Source: Mariniphaga sp041687255 (lineage in GTDB: Bacteria > Bacteroidota > Bacteroidia > Bacteroidales > Prolixibacteraceae). Taken from it: DNA of 64,000 nt. Positions 8,358-16,822 of the stretch are shown piece after piece; the stretch's first letter is position 1; every line of letters begins with the position of its first letter. The translations under genes were made by a program, and so were the position numbers. Below the pieces are notes generated by a model. The model saw nothing but the letters and a program-made list of their open reading frames with translations, had not been told where the DNA came from and did no database searches. The DNA lies in the NCBI GenBank assembly GCA_041687255.1, contig JAWLCL010000009.1, forward strand, positions 62,001 through 126,000, written 5' to 3'.

Positions 8358-10445
8358 TTAATATATACCCCAATATTTTCTCAAAAACCATTCCACACTT
8401 AACAATAATAACAAAACAAAAAACAACCAGCGCAGGTTTAGTAATTCGGTTATCATTTCCGAGAAACTGCTTACAGGCTTTAAATGATTGCTCTCCTTTA
8501 AAGAATTGATCAACTGTTCGGTTTGTATTCCCGAAAAAAATCTTCCACCGCTCTGGGATGACAGTTGATAAAGCATCCGGTGATTTGCCCTTGTGATAAC
8601 ACTTTCCAGGTTCATCTCGGAAACGGCAAAGTTTCCGGTTTCTGTATAGGTTTGACCTCCAAGGGTAACTTCGGCATTGAAGCTGTAATTACCAACCGGA
8701 AGGTTGCCTGCATTAAGGTAATAGCCGTTTCCGCGCACATCAAAAGTAAAATCAAATTTTTCACCCTTTTCGTTTTCAATCTCTATGGTTACCTCTTCGG
8801 AGGTAATAATTTCGAATGCGTCGTTATAGACCTCAGCAGTTAAAACTACATCATCTGTCTCAGCATAAACGGGTTCAAAATCGATCATGAAATTATCTTC
8901 ATTTTCCCTGAGCGCCAGGTATTGTACCAATTGGTTTATAAGCTCATTAAACTGTTCGTGGTTTTGTGTCCGCAGGTAATTGTTCAGGCGCCACCTCCAG
9001 ATGCCTTCACCAAACAAAAAGCCTGTTTTTCTTCCGTTAAGCACACCCGTTGCCAGGAGGGGTTTGCCGGTTTCTATGTTTTTAATTTTCTGGTAGAGTA
9101 ATGGCGTGAATGCGGGGTCAAGTGTATAATTTGCGAAAGGTGCATAAAGCGGAGGGAACATGGGGAGTATATCCCTTAGCTGTTCGCTAATGGAAAAGGT
9201 CCCGTATCCCGGGTTCACAAACGCCTGAACTTCTTCAGGAGAACCGGCAAGGGGTTGTATTTCTACTCCCGCAGTCAGTGAATTCAGTTGCGGAAGGAAG
9301 GTTTTGGAGCCAACTACATACAACACCGGGACTTTTGCAAGTTCGGGGTTTTCAATAATTGCAGCCATCGATTTGCCGGTGCTTGGCAACTGGTATAATA
9401 TTACAAGGTTGAAATCCGAATAATTGGAAGGATAAGGTTCTTCGCTAAACACCGTAACTTCATACGATTTCTGCTGTTCAAGGGTATATTGTATTGCCCC
9501 TATATCGGGATGTGGTCCGCTTGATAAAATCAGAATTTTTTGTTTGTTTTCAAGGACATTTACAATGAAAGTAACTTTATTGTTTTTCGTGTTTTTTTCA
9601 TTCTCTGCACTTTCAATTTCGGCTGTAAAATGCTTTAACCCTTTCTCTCCCGCTTCAAGTATAAACCTTTGGGTAGAGAAATAGTCGTTTCCGGCAGGAG
9701 TAATAACAGTTTGTGCAACCTCTTTTCCCTCCAGGCTGATGCTTAGTTTCAGCGGCTGGCCCTGAAGTTTGGAAAAGGCAGCATCGATTTCAACCGGAAA
9801 GCGATTCCCTGAAAAAGAAGTGCGGTTTACCCTGATTCCCTGTATGCGGGCATCGGTAACTTCAGCCGTATCGCCCAACCCCACTGAAAACACCGGGAAA
9901 GTCAGCTCATTGGTCATGTTTACCGGGTTTCGGCCCTGATTATAAATGCCATCGCCTGCCAGTAATAAAGCCCCAATGTTTTCGTTAAAATGGTTGCCTG
10001 CAATTGTTGAAAACAGATTGCTGTAATCCGATTTTTTTTCTGAAAAATTCAGGTCGCCCTCAAGGTCTGTTTCTTCCCCAAACGAATAGTGAACCAGCCG
10101 GTAATCATCACCCAACTGTTCGGTTATTTGCTCTTTAAGGTGCTTAATTTCTTCGGTTCTTTGCAGGGAGTCGCCTGAAGCCACTACAGAACCTGAATTA
10201 TCCCAGGCAGCAATTATCAGGGGAGTCTGGATGTTTTTTTTAAGGGTTTTCAAAAATGGAGACAACAGTAAAAAAGCTATTGTGGCAACCGATATAAATC
10301 GCAATGTCATAAGTATGTTTCGTTGCCTTTTAGTAAGTCCGCTGTTGTCAATGTTTTTGAAATATAACAGAAGTACAATGCCTGCTGCCGCCAAAATTAC
10401 CAGGGGCAAAAAGATATACCAATATTCTGTTCCGAATGAAATCAA
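8358..10445 (-). CDS. vWA-like integral membrane protein
   Basis: A 695-residue protein with two N-terminal transmembrane helices (about residues 8-28 and 43-65), a large extracytoplasmic part and one C-terminal helix (about 667-685). After the second helix comes an AWDNSGSV segment matching the MIDAS DxSxS pattern of von Willebrand A domains, so this part is vWA-like; a glutamine-amidotransferase-like Rossmann region (about residues 300-420, KILILSSGPHPDIGAI) and beta-sandwich segments follow. This architecture is common in Bacteroidota membrane proteins near Bat genes. It is first in the minus-strand unit with the two DUF6340 lipoproteins (16 bp gap). Role unknown. Confidence 0.78.
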   Translation of the reverse strand: MISFGTEYWYIFLPLVILAAAGIVLLLYFKNIDNSGLTKRQRNILMTLRFISVATIAFLLLSPFLKTLKKNIQTPLIIAAWDNSGSVVASGDSLQRTEEIKHLKEQITEQLGDDYRLVHYSFGEETDLEGDLNFSEKKSDYSNLFSTIAGNHFNENIGALLLAGDGIYNQGRNPVNMTNELTFPVFSVGLGDTAEVTDARIQGIRVNRTSFSGNRFPVEIDAAFSKLQGQPLKLSISLEGKEVAQTVITPAGNDYFSTQRFILEAGEKGLKHFTAEIESAENEKNTKNNKVTFIVNVLENKQKILILSSGPHPDIGAIQYTLEQQKSYEVTVFSEEPYPSNYSDFNLVILYQLPSTGKSMAAIIENPELAKVPVLYVVGSKTFLPQLNSLTAGVEIQPLAGSPEEVQAFVNPGYGTFSISEQLRDILPMFPPLYAPFANYTLDPAFTPLLYQKIKNIETGKPLLATGVLNGRKTGFLFGEGIWRWRLNNYLRTQNHEQFNELINQLVQYLALRENEDNFMIDFEPVYAETDDVVLTAEVYNDAFEIITSEEVTIEIENEKGEKFDFTFDVRGNGYYLNAGNLPVGNYSFNAEVTLGGQTYTETGNFAVSEMNLESVITRANHRMLYQLSSQSGGRFFSGIQTEQLINSLKESNHLKPVSSFSEMITELLNLRWLFFVLLLLLSVEWFLRKYWGIY

Positions 10446-10468
10446 CTTATCAATCTTTATTTATCGCT

Positions 10469-10476
10469 CAAATATA
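10469..10476 (-). promoter_or_regulatory. -7 promoter element for the vWA/DUF6340 unit
   Basis: Read on the minus strand this is TATATTTG, a full match to TAnnTTTG, 24 bp before the start of the vWA-like gene. No TTTG at the expected -33 spacing is evident. Confidence 0.42.
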
Positions 10477-10600
10477 CACATCTCCATTCAAACTGCAGTA
10501 TTTTGCAAAAATCACGAGGCTGTCATCTTTTGAAACATCAGATTTTATTCTACCTTTACTTTAGTTTCTAATATTTAACACAATTTAATTAGCAAATAGT

Positions 10601-11434
10601 ATGGCAAAACTGGCTTTTCTTTTGAAACCTGCGGCAATTATCCTGGCAATATTTTTTACTTCCTGTGGTCCGGGACAGCAGTCTCAGGACAAGAATGAGA
10701 AATCGGCCGTGGCGGCTGATGATGAAAACTGGATTCAGTTGTTTAACGGAGAGGATATGAACGACTGGCAAGTTAAATTTACAGGTTATGAATTGGGTGA
10801 AAATTTCAACAACACATTCAGGGTTGAAGATGGTTTGTTAAAGGTTCGTTATGATGAATGGGACGAATGGAACAATCAGTTCGGTCATTTATTTTACAAT
10901 GGTGAGTTTTCGCATTACCGGCTTCGTGCTGAGTATCGATTCGTAGGTGACCAGGTAAAAGGAGGACCCGGCTGGGCTTTTCGCAATAATGGGCTCATGC
11001 TGCACGGGCAAAGCGCCGAATCGATGGAAGTGGATCAGGACTTCCCCGTATCAATTGAAGTGCAGCTGCTGGGCGGAAGCGGTGAAGGAGAGCGTTCGAC
11101 TATGAACCTTTGCACTCCCGGAACAAATGTTGTTATGGATGGCGTTTTGGTGGAAGACCATTGCACAAGCTCAGGTTCGAAAACATTTCATGGCGACCAA
11201 TGGGTTTCGGTAGAAGTAGAAGTAAGAGGTGGTGAAATTATAAGGCATTTTGTTGATGGGGAAGAGGTAATGAGTTATGAAAAGCCTCAGCTGGATCCCC
11301 GCGACCAGTATTATGAAAAATTGCTTCCTGAAGATGGAAATAAAATCATTTCTAAAGGATCCATATCTATACAGGCCGAAAGCCATCCGACAGATTTCCG
11401 GAAGATAGAACTTCTTGTTCTTGACGAAGAATAA
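10601..11434 (+). CDS. DUF1080 (3-keto-disaccharide hydrolase-like) lipoprotein
   Basis: A 277-residue lipoprotein (signal peptide, lipobox FTSC at C23). The mature part begins with the hallmark WIQLFNGEDMNDWQVKFTGY of DUF1080 concanavalin-like jellyroll domains, and continues with FRVEDGLLKV, FSHYRLRAEYRF, an IEVQLLGG segment and a terminal ISIQAESHPTDFRKIELL. Members hydrolyse 3-keto-glycosides or bind sugars. It is monocistronic: divergent from the vWA unit and convergent with the EamA gene. Confidence 0.88.
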   Translation: MAKLAFLLKPAAIILAIFFTSCGPGQQSQDKNEKSAVAADDENWIQLFNGEDMNDWQVKFTGYELGENFNNTFRVEDGLLKVRYDEWDEWNNQFGHLFYNGEFSHYRLRAEYRFVGDQVKGGPGWAFRNNGLMLHGQSAESMEVDQDFPVSIEVQLLGGSGEGERSTMNLCTPGTNVVMDGVLVEDHCTSSGSKTFHGDQWVSVEVEVRGGEIIRHFVDGEEVMSYEKPQLDPRDQYYEKLLPEDGNKIISKGSISIQAESHPTDFRKIELLVLDEE

Positions 11435-11446
11435 AATGATAAAAAA

Positions 11447-12391
11447 TCAGGAGACCGGTTTCTGTGCAAGTAACCGGTTTTTTTTATTTATTTCCCTCCG
11501 GTTGGAATAGTTCAGTGCAAGCAATGACAGAGCAATTACGGCCATTCCTATAATCGAAAGCATATCCGGATTTTCGCCCTCCAGAATAATCCAGCTTAGA
11601 ATAGCACCGGATACCGGAATCAGAAACTTCCATACATTCAGGATGGATACTTTTACTTCCGGACGTTTCAGCAGCACAAACCAGATGGAAATGGCAGCAG
11701 CCGACAGGAAGCTCAGCCAGCCCAATGCAGCAAAATATTTTGGAGGAAAAGGCCCGGTGTTAATTCCTTCTACAGGTATTGATACAACTATTAACATTAA
11801 GCCTCCGGTCACTAATGTGGTTGAGCTTAAAGTAAGAGGGGACAGGCTTTTGGGCGATTTTGAAACCAGGACGTTGGCATATCCCGAAATGAGGTTGTTC
11901 AGAAGCAATAAGCCTATGCCAATGTATTCAAGCTCTCCTTTCATTTGAACCTGTGTCCGCCCAAGGGTTATTATGGCAATACCGGTAACACCAATTAGAA
12001 TGCTTATGGTTTTCATCGGGGTCATCTTGTCGTTATGGAAGGCAAAATGAGCTACAATGGCCACAAACAATGGCGAAGAGCCGATTAGCATGGCCCCCAG
12101 CGCGCCGGGCACAAGGTTAAGGCCGCTGTAAAATAAGGCATATTGCACAAAAACCTGGATTGTTGATACCCAAAGAAGAAATTTCCAGTGCACTTTAGTT
12201 TCTGCAACTATTCGTTGGACGGAACCCAGAAACATTATGATTAGCACCCCGGAGATGAAAAAACGTATTCCCGCAAATTGAAGGGGGGTATGGTAATCCA
12301 GCCCGATTTTTACTCCCACAAAGGCAGTCGACCACAACCAGGTGGCAACAATGGCCATAAAAGTGGTGCTTTTGAATATGTTTTTCATCAA
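11447..12391 (-). CDS. EamA/DMT family transporter
   Basis: A 314-residue inner-membrane protein with ten predicted helices in two EamA halves (about residues 12-145 and 160-295). Typical features are the WSTAFVGVKIGL first helix, the PLQFAGIRFFISG second helix and the ALGAMLIGSSPLFVAIVAH segment. It belongs to the drug/metabolite exporter superfamily; substrate cannot be predicted. Its 3' end overlaps the terminator of the converging DUF1080 gene. Confidence 0.88.
   Translation of the reverse strand: MMKNIFKSTTFMAIVATWLWSTAFVGVKIGLDYHTPLQFAGIRFFISGVLIIMFLGSVQRIVAETKVHWKFLLWVSTIQVFVQYALFYSGLNLVPGALGAMLIGSSPLFVAIVAHFAFHNDKMTPMKTISILIGVTGIAIITLGRTQVQMKGELEYIGIGLLLLNNLISGYANVLVSKSPKSLSPLTLSSTTLVTGGLMLIVVSIPVEGINTGPFPPKYFAALGWLSFLSAAAISIWFVLLKRPEVKVSILNVWKFLIPVSGAILSWIILEGENPDMLSIIGMAVIALSLLALNYSNRREINKKNRLLAQKPVS
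11454..11485 (+). terminator. intrinsic terminator of the DUF1080 gene
   Basis: ACCGGTT and AACCGGT form a 7-bp stem with an 11-base loop, followed by a run of seven T. It lies 20 bp after the DUF1080 stop and inside the last codons of the converging EamA gene. Confidence 0.75.
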
Positions 12392-12547
12392 GGTTTTTAA
12401 AAATATTGCAAAGTTGTGAAATAAATCGGTAATAGTAAAAATTGTACGTTTGGAACATTATGGCAAAATGTTCCAGTCCGGGCATTAAGATGAGATGGTT
12501 TTAAGACATTCCTAATGAATTTCATAAGTGAACCTGAAAATTTGATC

Positions 12548-12555
12548 TATTTTTG
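12548..12555 (+). promoter_or_regulatory. -7 promoter element (TATTTTTG) before the MaoC gene
   Basis: TATTTTTG matches TAnnTTTG and predicts transcription start near 12562. This excludes the possible TTG start at 12553 and supports the ATG at 12580. The -33 box is poor. Confidence 0.42.
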
Positions 12556-12579
12556 AGGCCAGTTAAATTAAGCTATTGT

Positions 12580-13047
12580 ATGGAAAGGACAGTAATAAGC
12601 AACTATCAGGAATTTGAATCTTTCCTGGGAAAGGAACTGGGTGTGTCGGAATACCTTCAGGTCACACAAGAGCAAATTGACAAGTTTGCCGATGCCACAC
12701 TCGATTATCAGTGGATTCATACCGATCCGGAACGGGCAGCCGGCGAATCTCCTTTTAAAAGTACAATCGCTCATGGATACCTAACCGTTTCGCTGCTTAC
12801 ATATCTTTGGTTTCAAATCGTCGATGTGCGCAATGTAAAAATGATTGTGAACTATGGAATAGAGAGCCTTCGCTTTCAGCAACCGGTGCTGGTAAACGAC
12901 AAGATAAGAGCGAAAGTTTCATTGAATGATATTCGTAACCTCAGGGGTATAACAAAGGTGCAGGTTAAAATCATTGTTGAAATAGAAGGTCAAAAGAAAC
13001 CGGCCTACGATGCTTTAATTACTTTTCTTTATCATTTCAACGACTAA
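12580..13047 (+). CDS. MaoC-like (R)-specific enoyl-CoA hydratase
   Basis: A 155-residue hot-dog-fold protein starting at the ATG 12580 (MERTVISN). The family signature is clear: VTQEQIDKFADATLDYQWIH, where the D(x)nH catalytic pair of MaoC hydratases lies, followed by PFKSTIAHGYLTVSLL and a C-terminal NYGIESLRFQQPVLVNDKI. These enzymes hydrate enoyl-CoA to (R)-3-hydroxyacyl-CoA in the cytosol. It stands alone between divergent and downstream genes. The frame extends upstream to a TTG at 12553, rejected because it overlaps the promoter element. Confidence 0.9.
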   Translation: MERTVISNYQEFESFLGKELGVSEYLQVTQEQIDKFADATLDYQWIHTDPERAAGESPFKSTIAHGYLTVSLLTYLWFQIVDVRNVKMIVNYGIESLRFQQPVLVNDKIRAKVSLNDIRNLRGITKVQVKIIVEIEGQKKPAYDALITFLYHFND

Positions 13048-13147
13048 TTCCGGAAATATATCGGTATTTCTGGACGAAATTCTAAACTGTAGCTTTAATA
13101 TTGCTGTTTCAATAATTTTGTAAATTAGGGAAACAAATAGTTAAGCA

Positions 13148-13849
13148 ATGGAATTTTTCGATTCGGTTTTACTGGCGCAGGAAATTAACTGGGAGACATC
13201 TTTGATAAGAATATTGTTCAGTTTTGTCGCAGGTGCCCTGATAGGGCTTGAGCGTGAAATGAATAATCAGCCTGCGGGTTTAAGAACGCATATACTTATA
13301 AGTATTGGTTCCACCCTGGTGATGCTTATATCCATTTTTATTCCTCAAGTGTATGAATCACCAGGTGACCCCGGGCGTATAGCAGCACAGGTAGTGTCGG
13401 GGATTGGCTTTTTAGGAGCAGGAGCAATATTGAAATTCGGTGCCGATATAAAAGGACTTACAACGGCTGCTTCAATATGGGCAATGGCAGCAGTGGGTTT
13501 GGCTATCGGTGCCGGGATGTACAGCATCAGCCTGATAAGTGTTGTGGTTATATTTTTTGCCCTTACAGCTATGAACCTGTTTGAGAAAAAAATCTTTAAA
13601 GATCGTACTTTACGCAAAATCGAAATAGTTGTCAAAAAGCGACATTCAGATCTTCAATTGATAGCCGGCATTCTTAAGAAGAATGATATCCGGATAAATT
13701 CTACGGGATTTGACCGGAATGTCAATGAAGCTACCGACAAATTCATATTTATTGTTGCCGTAACCCGCGACCTTGATGTTAAGCAACTGGCCGACGATAT
13801 AGAGCAGCAGGAAGGAATGGTATCGGTTATGGTAGATATTTTGCGATGA
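13148..13849 (+). CDS. MgtC/SapB family membrane protein
   Basis: A 233-residue protein with an N-terminal MgtC domain of about four to five helices (residues 18-145). The signature segments are GALIGLEREMNNQPAGLRTH, GIGFLGAGAI and GLTTAASIWAMAAVGLAIGAG. A C-terminal ACT-like cytosolic domain spans about 155-230. MgtC proteins modulate Mg2+ stress or ATP synthase activity; in Bacteroidota the role is not defined. A TAATTTTG element at 13113-13120 could serve as its -7 box. Confidence 0.9.
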   Translation: MEFFDSVLLAQEINWETSLIRILFSFVAGALIGLEREMNNQPAGLRTHILISIGSTLVMLISIFIPQVYESPGDPGRIAAQVVSGIGFLGAGAILKFGADIKGLTTAASIWAMAAVGLAIGAGMYSISLISVVVIFFALTAMNLFEKKIFKDRTLRKIEIVVKKRHSDLQLIAGILKKNDIRINSTGFDRNVNEATDKFIFIVAVTRDLDVKQLADDIEQQEGMVSVMVDILR

Positions 13850-13859
13850 TGTGCCGCTA

Positions 13860-14360
13860 TTATTTACTGGTAGCTTCAAGCAGACCCTCACAGGCATCCT
13901 CGAGCAGGTCGAGCACCAACTCAAAACCTTCTTCACCTCCATAATAAGGATCGGGAACCTCGGTATACCCCCACTCTTTGCTGAAGTCGGTCATTTTGTG
14001 GATTTTTTTAAGGTCATTCGGGGTGCGTGCTAGCTCTTTCAATGTGGCTACATTCTCATCATCCATAGCAACAATCATATCAAACCGGTCGAAATCATAA
14101 TCCGGGTCGAACTGCCTGCCAATGCTGGTAAGGTCATATCCTCTTTTGACTGCATGCTTCTGCATTCTTTTGTCGGCTGGTTTCCCAACATGCCAGCCAC
14201 CTGTACCTGCAGAATCAATTTCAAATTTATCGTCCAATCCATTTTTATGTACCAGGCCTGTAAACACAGCTTCGGCACTGGGTGAGCGGCATATATTTCC
14301 TAAACAGACGAATAGTATTTTTTTTGTTGTCATTTCTTTTGCATTTTGTTCTTCGTTCAT
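13860..14360 (-). CDS. low-molecular-weight protein-tyrosine phosphatase
   Basis: A 166-residue enzyme (or 157 if started at the second ATG, 14333, just before MTTKKILFVCLG). The P-loop CX5R is CLGNICR at C19-R25, followed by SPSAEAVF. The DPYYGG segment near the C-terminus supplies the general-acid aspartate, and the DRFDMIVAMD strand is also conserved. It dephosphorylates phosphotyrosine, often on envelope polysaccharide-export kinases. It is the third gene of a minus-strand run with aroE (27 bp gap) and DUF368. Confidence 0.92.
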   Translation of the reverse strand: MNEEQNAKEMTTKKILFVCLGNICRSPSAEAVFTGLVHKNGLDDKFEIDSAGTGGWHVGKPADKRMQKHAVKRGYDLTSIGRQFDPDYDFDRFDMIVAMDDENVATLKELARTPNDLKKIHKMTDFSKEWGYTEVPDPYYGGEEGFELVLDLLEDACEGLLEATSK

Positions 14361-14387
14361 TAGTGCTTTCCTTTTTTCTACTACTAT

Positions 14388-15131
14388 TTATAACTGCCAA
14401 ATTTCGTATGAGCGGAGGGCTTGCCCCAGCAGCATATCGTAACCATTTTTCACGGCTGCTCCTTTTTCCATTCCTTTTTTCATAAAATTTGTTGTTTCGG
14501 GGTTATAAACCAGGTCGAACAGTAAATGGTTTGTGGTAAGAAACTCATAAGGAATGGGCGGGAATGTTTCTGTTTTGGGATAGGTGCCTAAAGGAGTGGT
14601 ATTTATGATAAGAAGGCGGTCGGTTATCAATTTCTTGTCGATATCGGCATACCCGATTTCATTATCCTTTAGTTCTTCAATTGATGCTGAAACGAAATCG
14701 ATTCCCAGCTTTGCCAATACAAATTTGATGGCTTTTGATGCTCCCCCGGTACCAAGGATTAAAGCTTTTTTATGATGGTCTTTCAACATTGGCTTTAAAG
14801 CATGCTCAAATCCCCAGGTATCGGTGTTGTACCCTTTCAGGTGCAGCCGGTTGTTTTTTCGGATAACCTTTACTGTGTTAACTGCACCAATCTTTTCAGC
14901 TGCTTCATCCAGTTCATCTAAAAAAGGAATTACCTGTTCCTTATAAGGAATAGTAACATTTAGGCCAACAAGGTTTGGATTACTATTTAAAACTTCGGGG
15001 AAACTGTCAATTTGTTTTATTTCAAAATTAGTGTAAATGGCATCAATGTTCTCCATTTCAAACTTTTCAGTGAAGAACCTTTTAGAAAAAGAATGTGTTA
15101 GCGGATAGCCAATTAAACCGTATTGTTTCAT
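14388..15131 (-). CDS. aroE: shikimate dehydrogenase
   Basis: A 247-residue enzyme of chorismate biosynthesis reducing 3-dehydroshikimate with NADPH. The substrate-binding PLTHSFSKRFF (residues 8-18), the GLNVTIPYKE segment with the catalytic lysine, the GAVNTV segment and the ILGTGGASKAIKFVLAKLG nucleotide-binding loop are all present. The C-terminal NGYDMLLGQAL is also conserved. Slightly shorter than the E. coli enzyme, as usual in this phylum. Start is the ATG at 15131, 57 bp after the DUF368 stop. Confidence 0.95.
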   Translation of the reverse strand: MKQYGLIGYPLTHSFSKRFFTEKFEMENIDAIYTNFEIKQIDSFPEVLNSNPNLVGLNVTIPYKEQVIPFLDELDEAAEKIGAVNTVKVIRKNNRLHLKGYNTDTWGFEHALKPMLKDHHKKALILGTGGASKAIKFVLAKLGIDFVSASIEELKDNEIGYADIDKKLITDRLLIINTTPLGTYPKTETFPPIPYEFLTTNHLLFDLVYNPETTNFMKKGMEKGAAVKNGYDMLLGQALRSYEIWQL

Positions 15132-15188
15132 CTTCTGAATATTTAGTAGCCAATTTTATATTTTAATTGATAAGCTGCCTTTTCGCTG

Positions 15189-16124
15189 TTATTTTTTTGA
15201 TGTTAATCCTTCAATTACAAAAATAAGCGCAAAACCCGCTATCGCAAGTAAAATTGCTCCTGTGAGCATTGGACTGCTGCCATAGAGTTGTTCATATGTT
15301 CCAGGCAATATGTTGGTTTCAGCCAGAGATTTCACCTCCCCATGGCGGTCGATAAATGTTTCGGTAACTTCTTTCCAGGGCCACACTTTGTTGAGTGAGC
15401 CAACCATAAAACCTGCAAGGACAGCAACTGTAATGTTATGAAAATTTTTCAGCAGCCACGATAATAAGTTTGAAAAAGCAATTATTCCTATTGCAGCTCC
15501 TATTAAAAACACTATTAAAACAGCAATATCTAAGTTTCCGACAGCATCGAGGATAAACCGGTACATGCCAAGTAACACCAGGATAAAACTACCTGATATG
15601 CCGGGCAAAATCATTGCACATATGGCTATTGAGCCCGAAAAAAATATAAACCACCAGGTCGTGTTTGCTTCCGCAGGCGAAATGATGGTTATGTAGTAAG
15701 CTATCACTATGCCGGCTACTAAAGCAACGACGTTTTTCCAGTCCCACTGTTTAATGGTGCGGGCAACATATATTGCTGATGCAACAATGAGCCCAAAGAA
15801 GAATGACCATACCAGGATGGGGTAGGTATGAAGCAGGTAGCCCAATCCTTTTGCCAGGGAGAAAATACTGATGGCAATTCCAAGCAACAAAGTTGCCAGA
15901 AAATTGCCGTTTACTGCTTTCCAAAAGGAGGCAAGCTTTCCTGATAAAAGCAGTTTCAGCGTTGTAAGGTTTACCGATTTGATTGAATTGATTAGTTCCT
16001 CGTAGATTCCGGTTATAAAAGCTATGGTTCCTCCCGATACTCCCGGAACCACATCTGCTGCTCCCATGCCCATTCCTTTTAAAACCAGTACAAGGTAATG
16101 CTTTGTTGATTTGTTTGTTGTCAT
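15189..16124 (-). CDS. DUF368 protein, polyprenyl-phosphate translocase (PopT-like)
   Basis: A 311-residue polytopic membrane protein with about eight helices. The N-terminal GMGMGAADVVPGVSGGTIAFITGIYE and internal ILPGISGSFILVLLGMY segments are the re-entrant repeats diagnostic of DUF368. Family members were shown to be undecaprenyl-phosphate (C55-P) translocases, recycling the lipid carrier for peptidoglycan and surface glycans; application to this protein is by homology. It heads a run with aroE and the phosphatase. Confidence 0.88.
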   Translation of the reverse strand: MTTNKSTKHYLVLVLKGMGMGAADVVPGVSGGTIAFITGIYEELINSIKSVNLTTLKLLLSGKLASFWKAVNGNFLATLLLGIAISIFSLAKGLGYLLHTYPILVWSFFFGLIVASAIYVARTIKQWDWKNVVALVAGIVIAYYITIISPAEANTTWWFIFFSGSIAICAMILPGISGSFILVLLGMYRFILDAVGNLDIAVLIVFLIGAAIGIIAFSNLLSWLLKNFHNITVAVLAGFMVGSLNKVWPWKEVTETFIDRHGEVKSLAETNILPGTYEQLYGSSPMLTGAILLAIAGFALIFVIEGLTSKK

Positions 16125-16240
16125 TGTTGTTTTAAGTTGAATCCCTGATTATTCAAGTTTAAATTGTTGAGTTTTTCCAAAAAACTAATGGGGGACAAAT
16201 TAACAAAAAGTAAAGATAGATTGTTAAGAAAAAAAACGGA

Positions 16241-16822
16241 ATGATGATTTTAAGAGCAATAATTAGCATTGTTTTCATCTCAATATTTTACAGTATGAAT
16301 GCACAGGTAAATACAAATGCACAAATAATTTCACTGACATTCGAAGAGAACGGGTTATTTCCGAACAATCAGGAACTGCCTGTTTTGCTTTATAAAAAAG
16401 TATTCGATAATGCCGGTTCAGACCCGGCTTCCACTATTGAAGATGTATTTTCACAGAACAGATGGGGAGGTTCATGGCGCAACGGCATTTACAATTATCA
16501 TCATTATCACTCTACTGCTCATGAAGCATTAGGCGTTTATTCGGGATGGGCAGAAGTACAGCTGGGAGGGCCTGACAACGAGCCGGTGCGAATTGAAAAG
16601 GGGGACCTGGTTATTCTGCCGGCCGGCACTGCACATAAGCGTATAAATTCAGGCGATGGCTTTGCAGTGGTGGGGGCTTATCCCGATAATCAGAGCTATG
16701 ACATGAATTACGGCAAGGAAGGTGAACCCGGAAAAGCTAAGCAAAATATTTCGGGAGTTCCGCTACCAAAAAATGATCCTGTCTTTGGTGAAAAAGGCAA
16801 ACTGTTTTCGTACTGGAAGTAA
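16241..16822 (+). CDS. YjlB-like cupin with signal peptide
   Basis: A 193-residue single-domain cupin. The segment WRNGIYNYHHYHSTAHEALG contains the histidine metal ligands, followed by GDLVILPAGTAHKRI, the second cupin motif; overall it matches the YjlB family. Unusually for YjlB, it begins with a hydrophobic segment (residues 3-20, ending SMNAQ) that looks like a cleavable signal peptide, implying a periplasmic location. The stop codon directly abuts the stop of the converging aminolipid-synthase gene with no base between them. Confidence 0.83.
   Translation: MMILRAIISIVFISIFYSMNAQVNTNAQIISLTFEENGLFPNNQELPVLLYKKVFDNAGSDPASTIEDVFSQNRWGGSWRNGIYNYHHYHSTAHEALGVYSGWAEVQLGGPDNEPVRIEKGDLVILPAGTAHKRINSGDGFAVVGAYPDNQSYDMNYGKEGEPGKAKQNISGVPLPKNDPVFGEKGKLFSYWK

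Noticed and set aside
12553..12579. TTG start for the MaoC gene
   Set aside because: It overlaps the -7 promoter element; the ATG at 12580 gives the standard family N-terminus.
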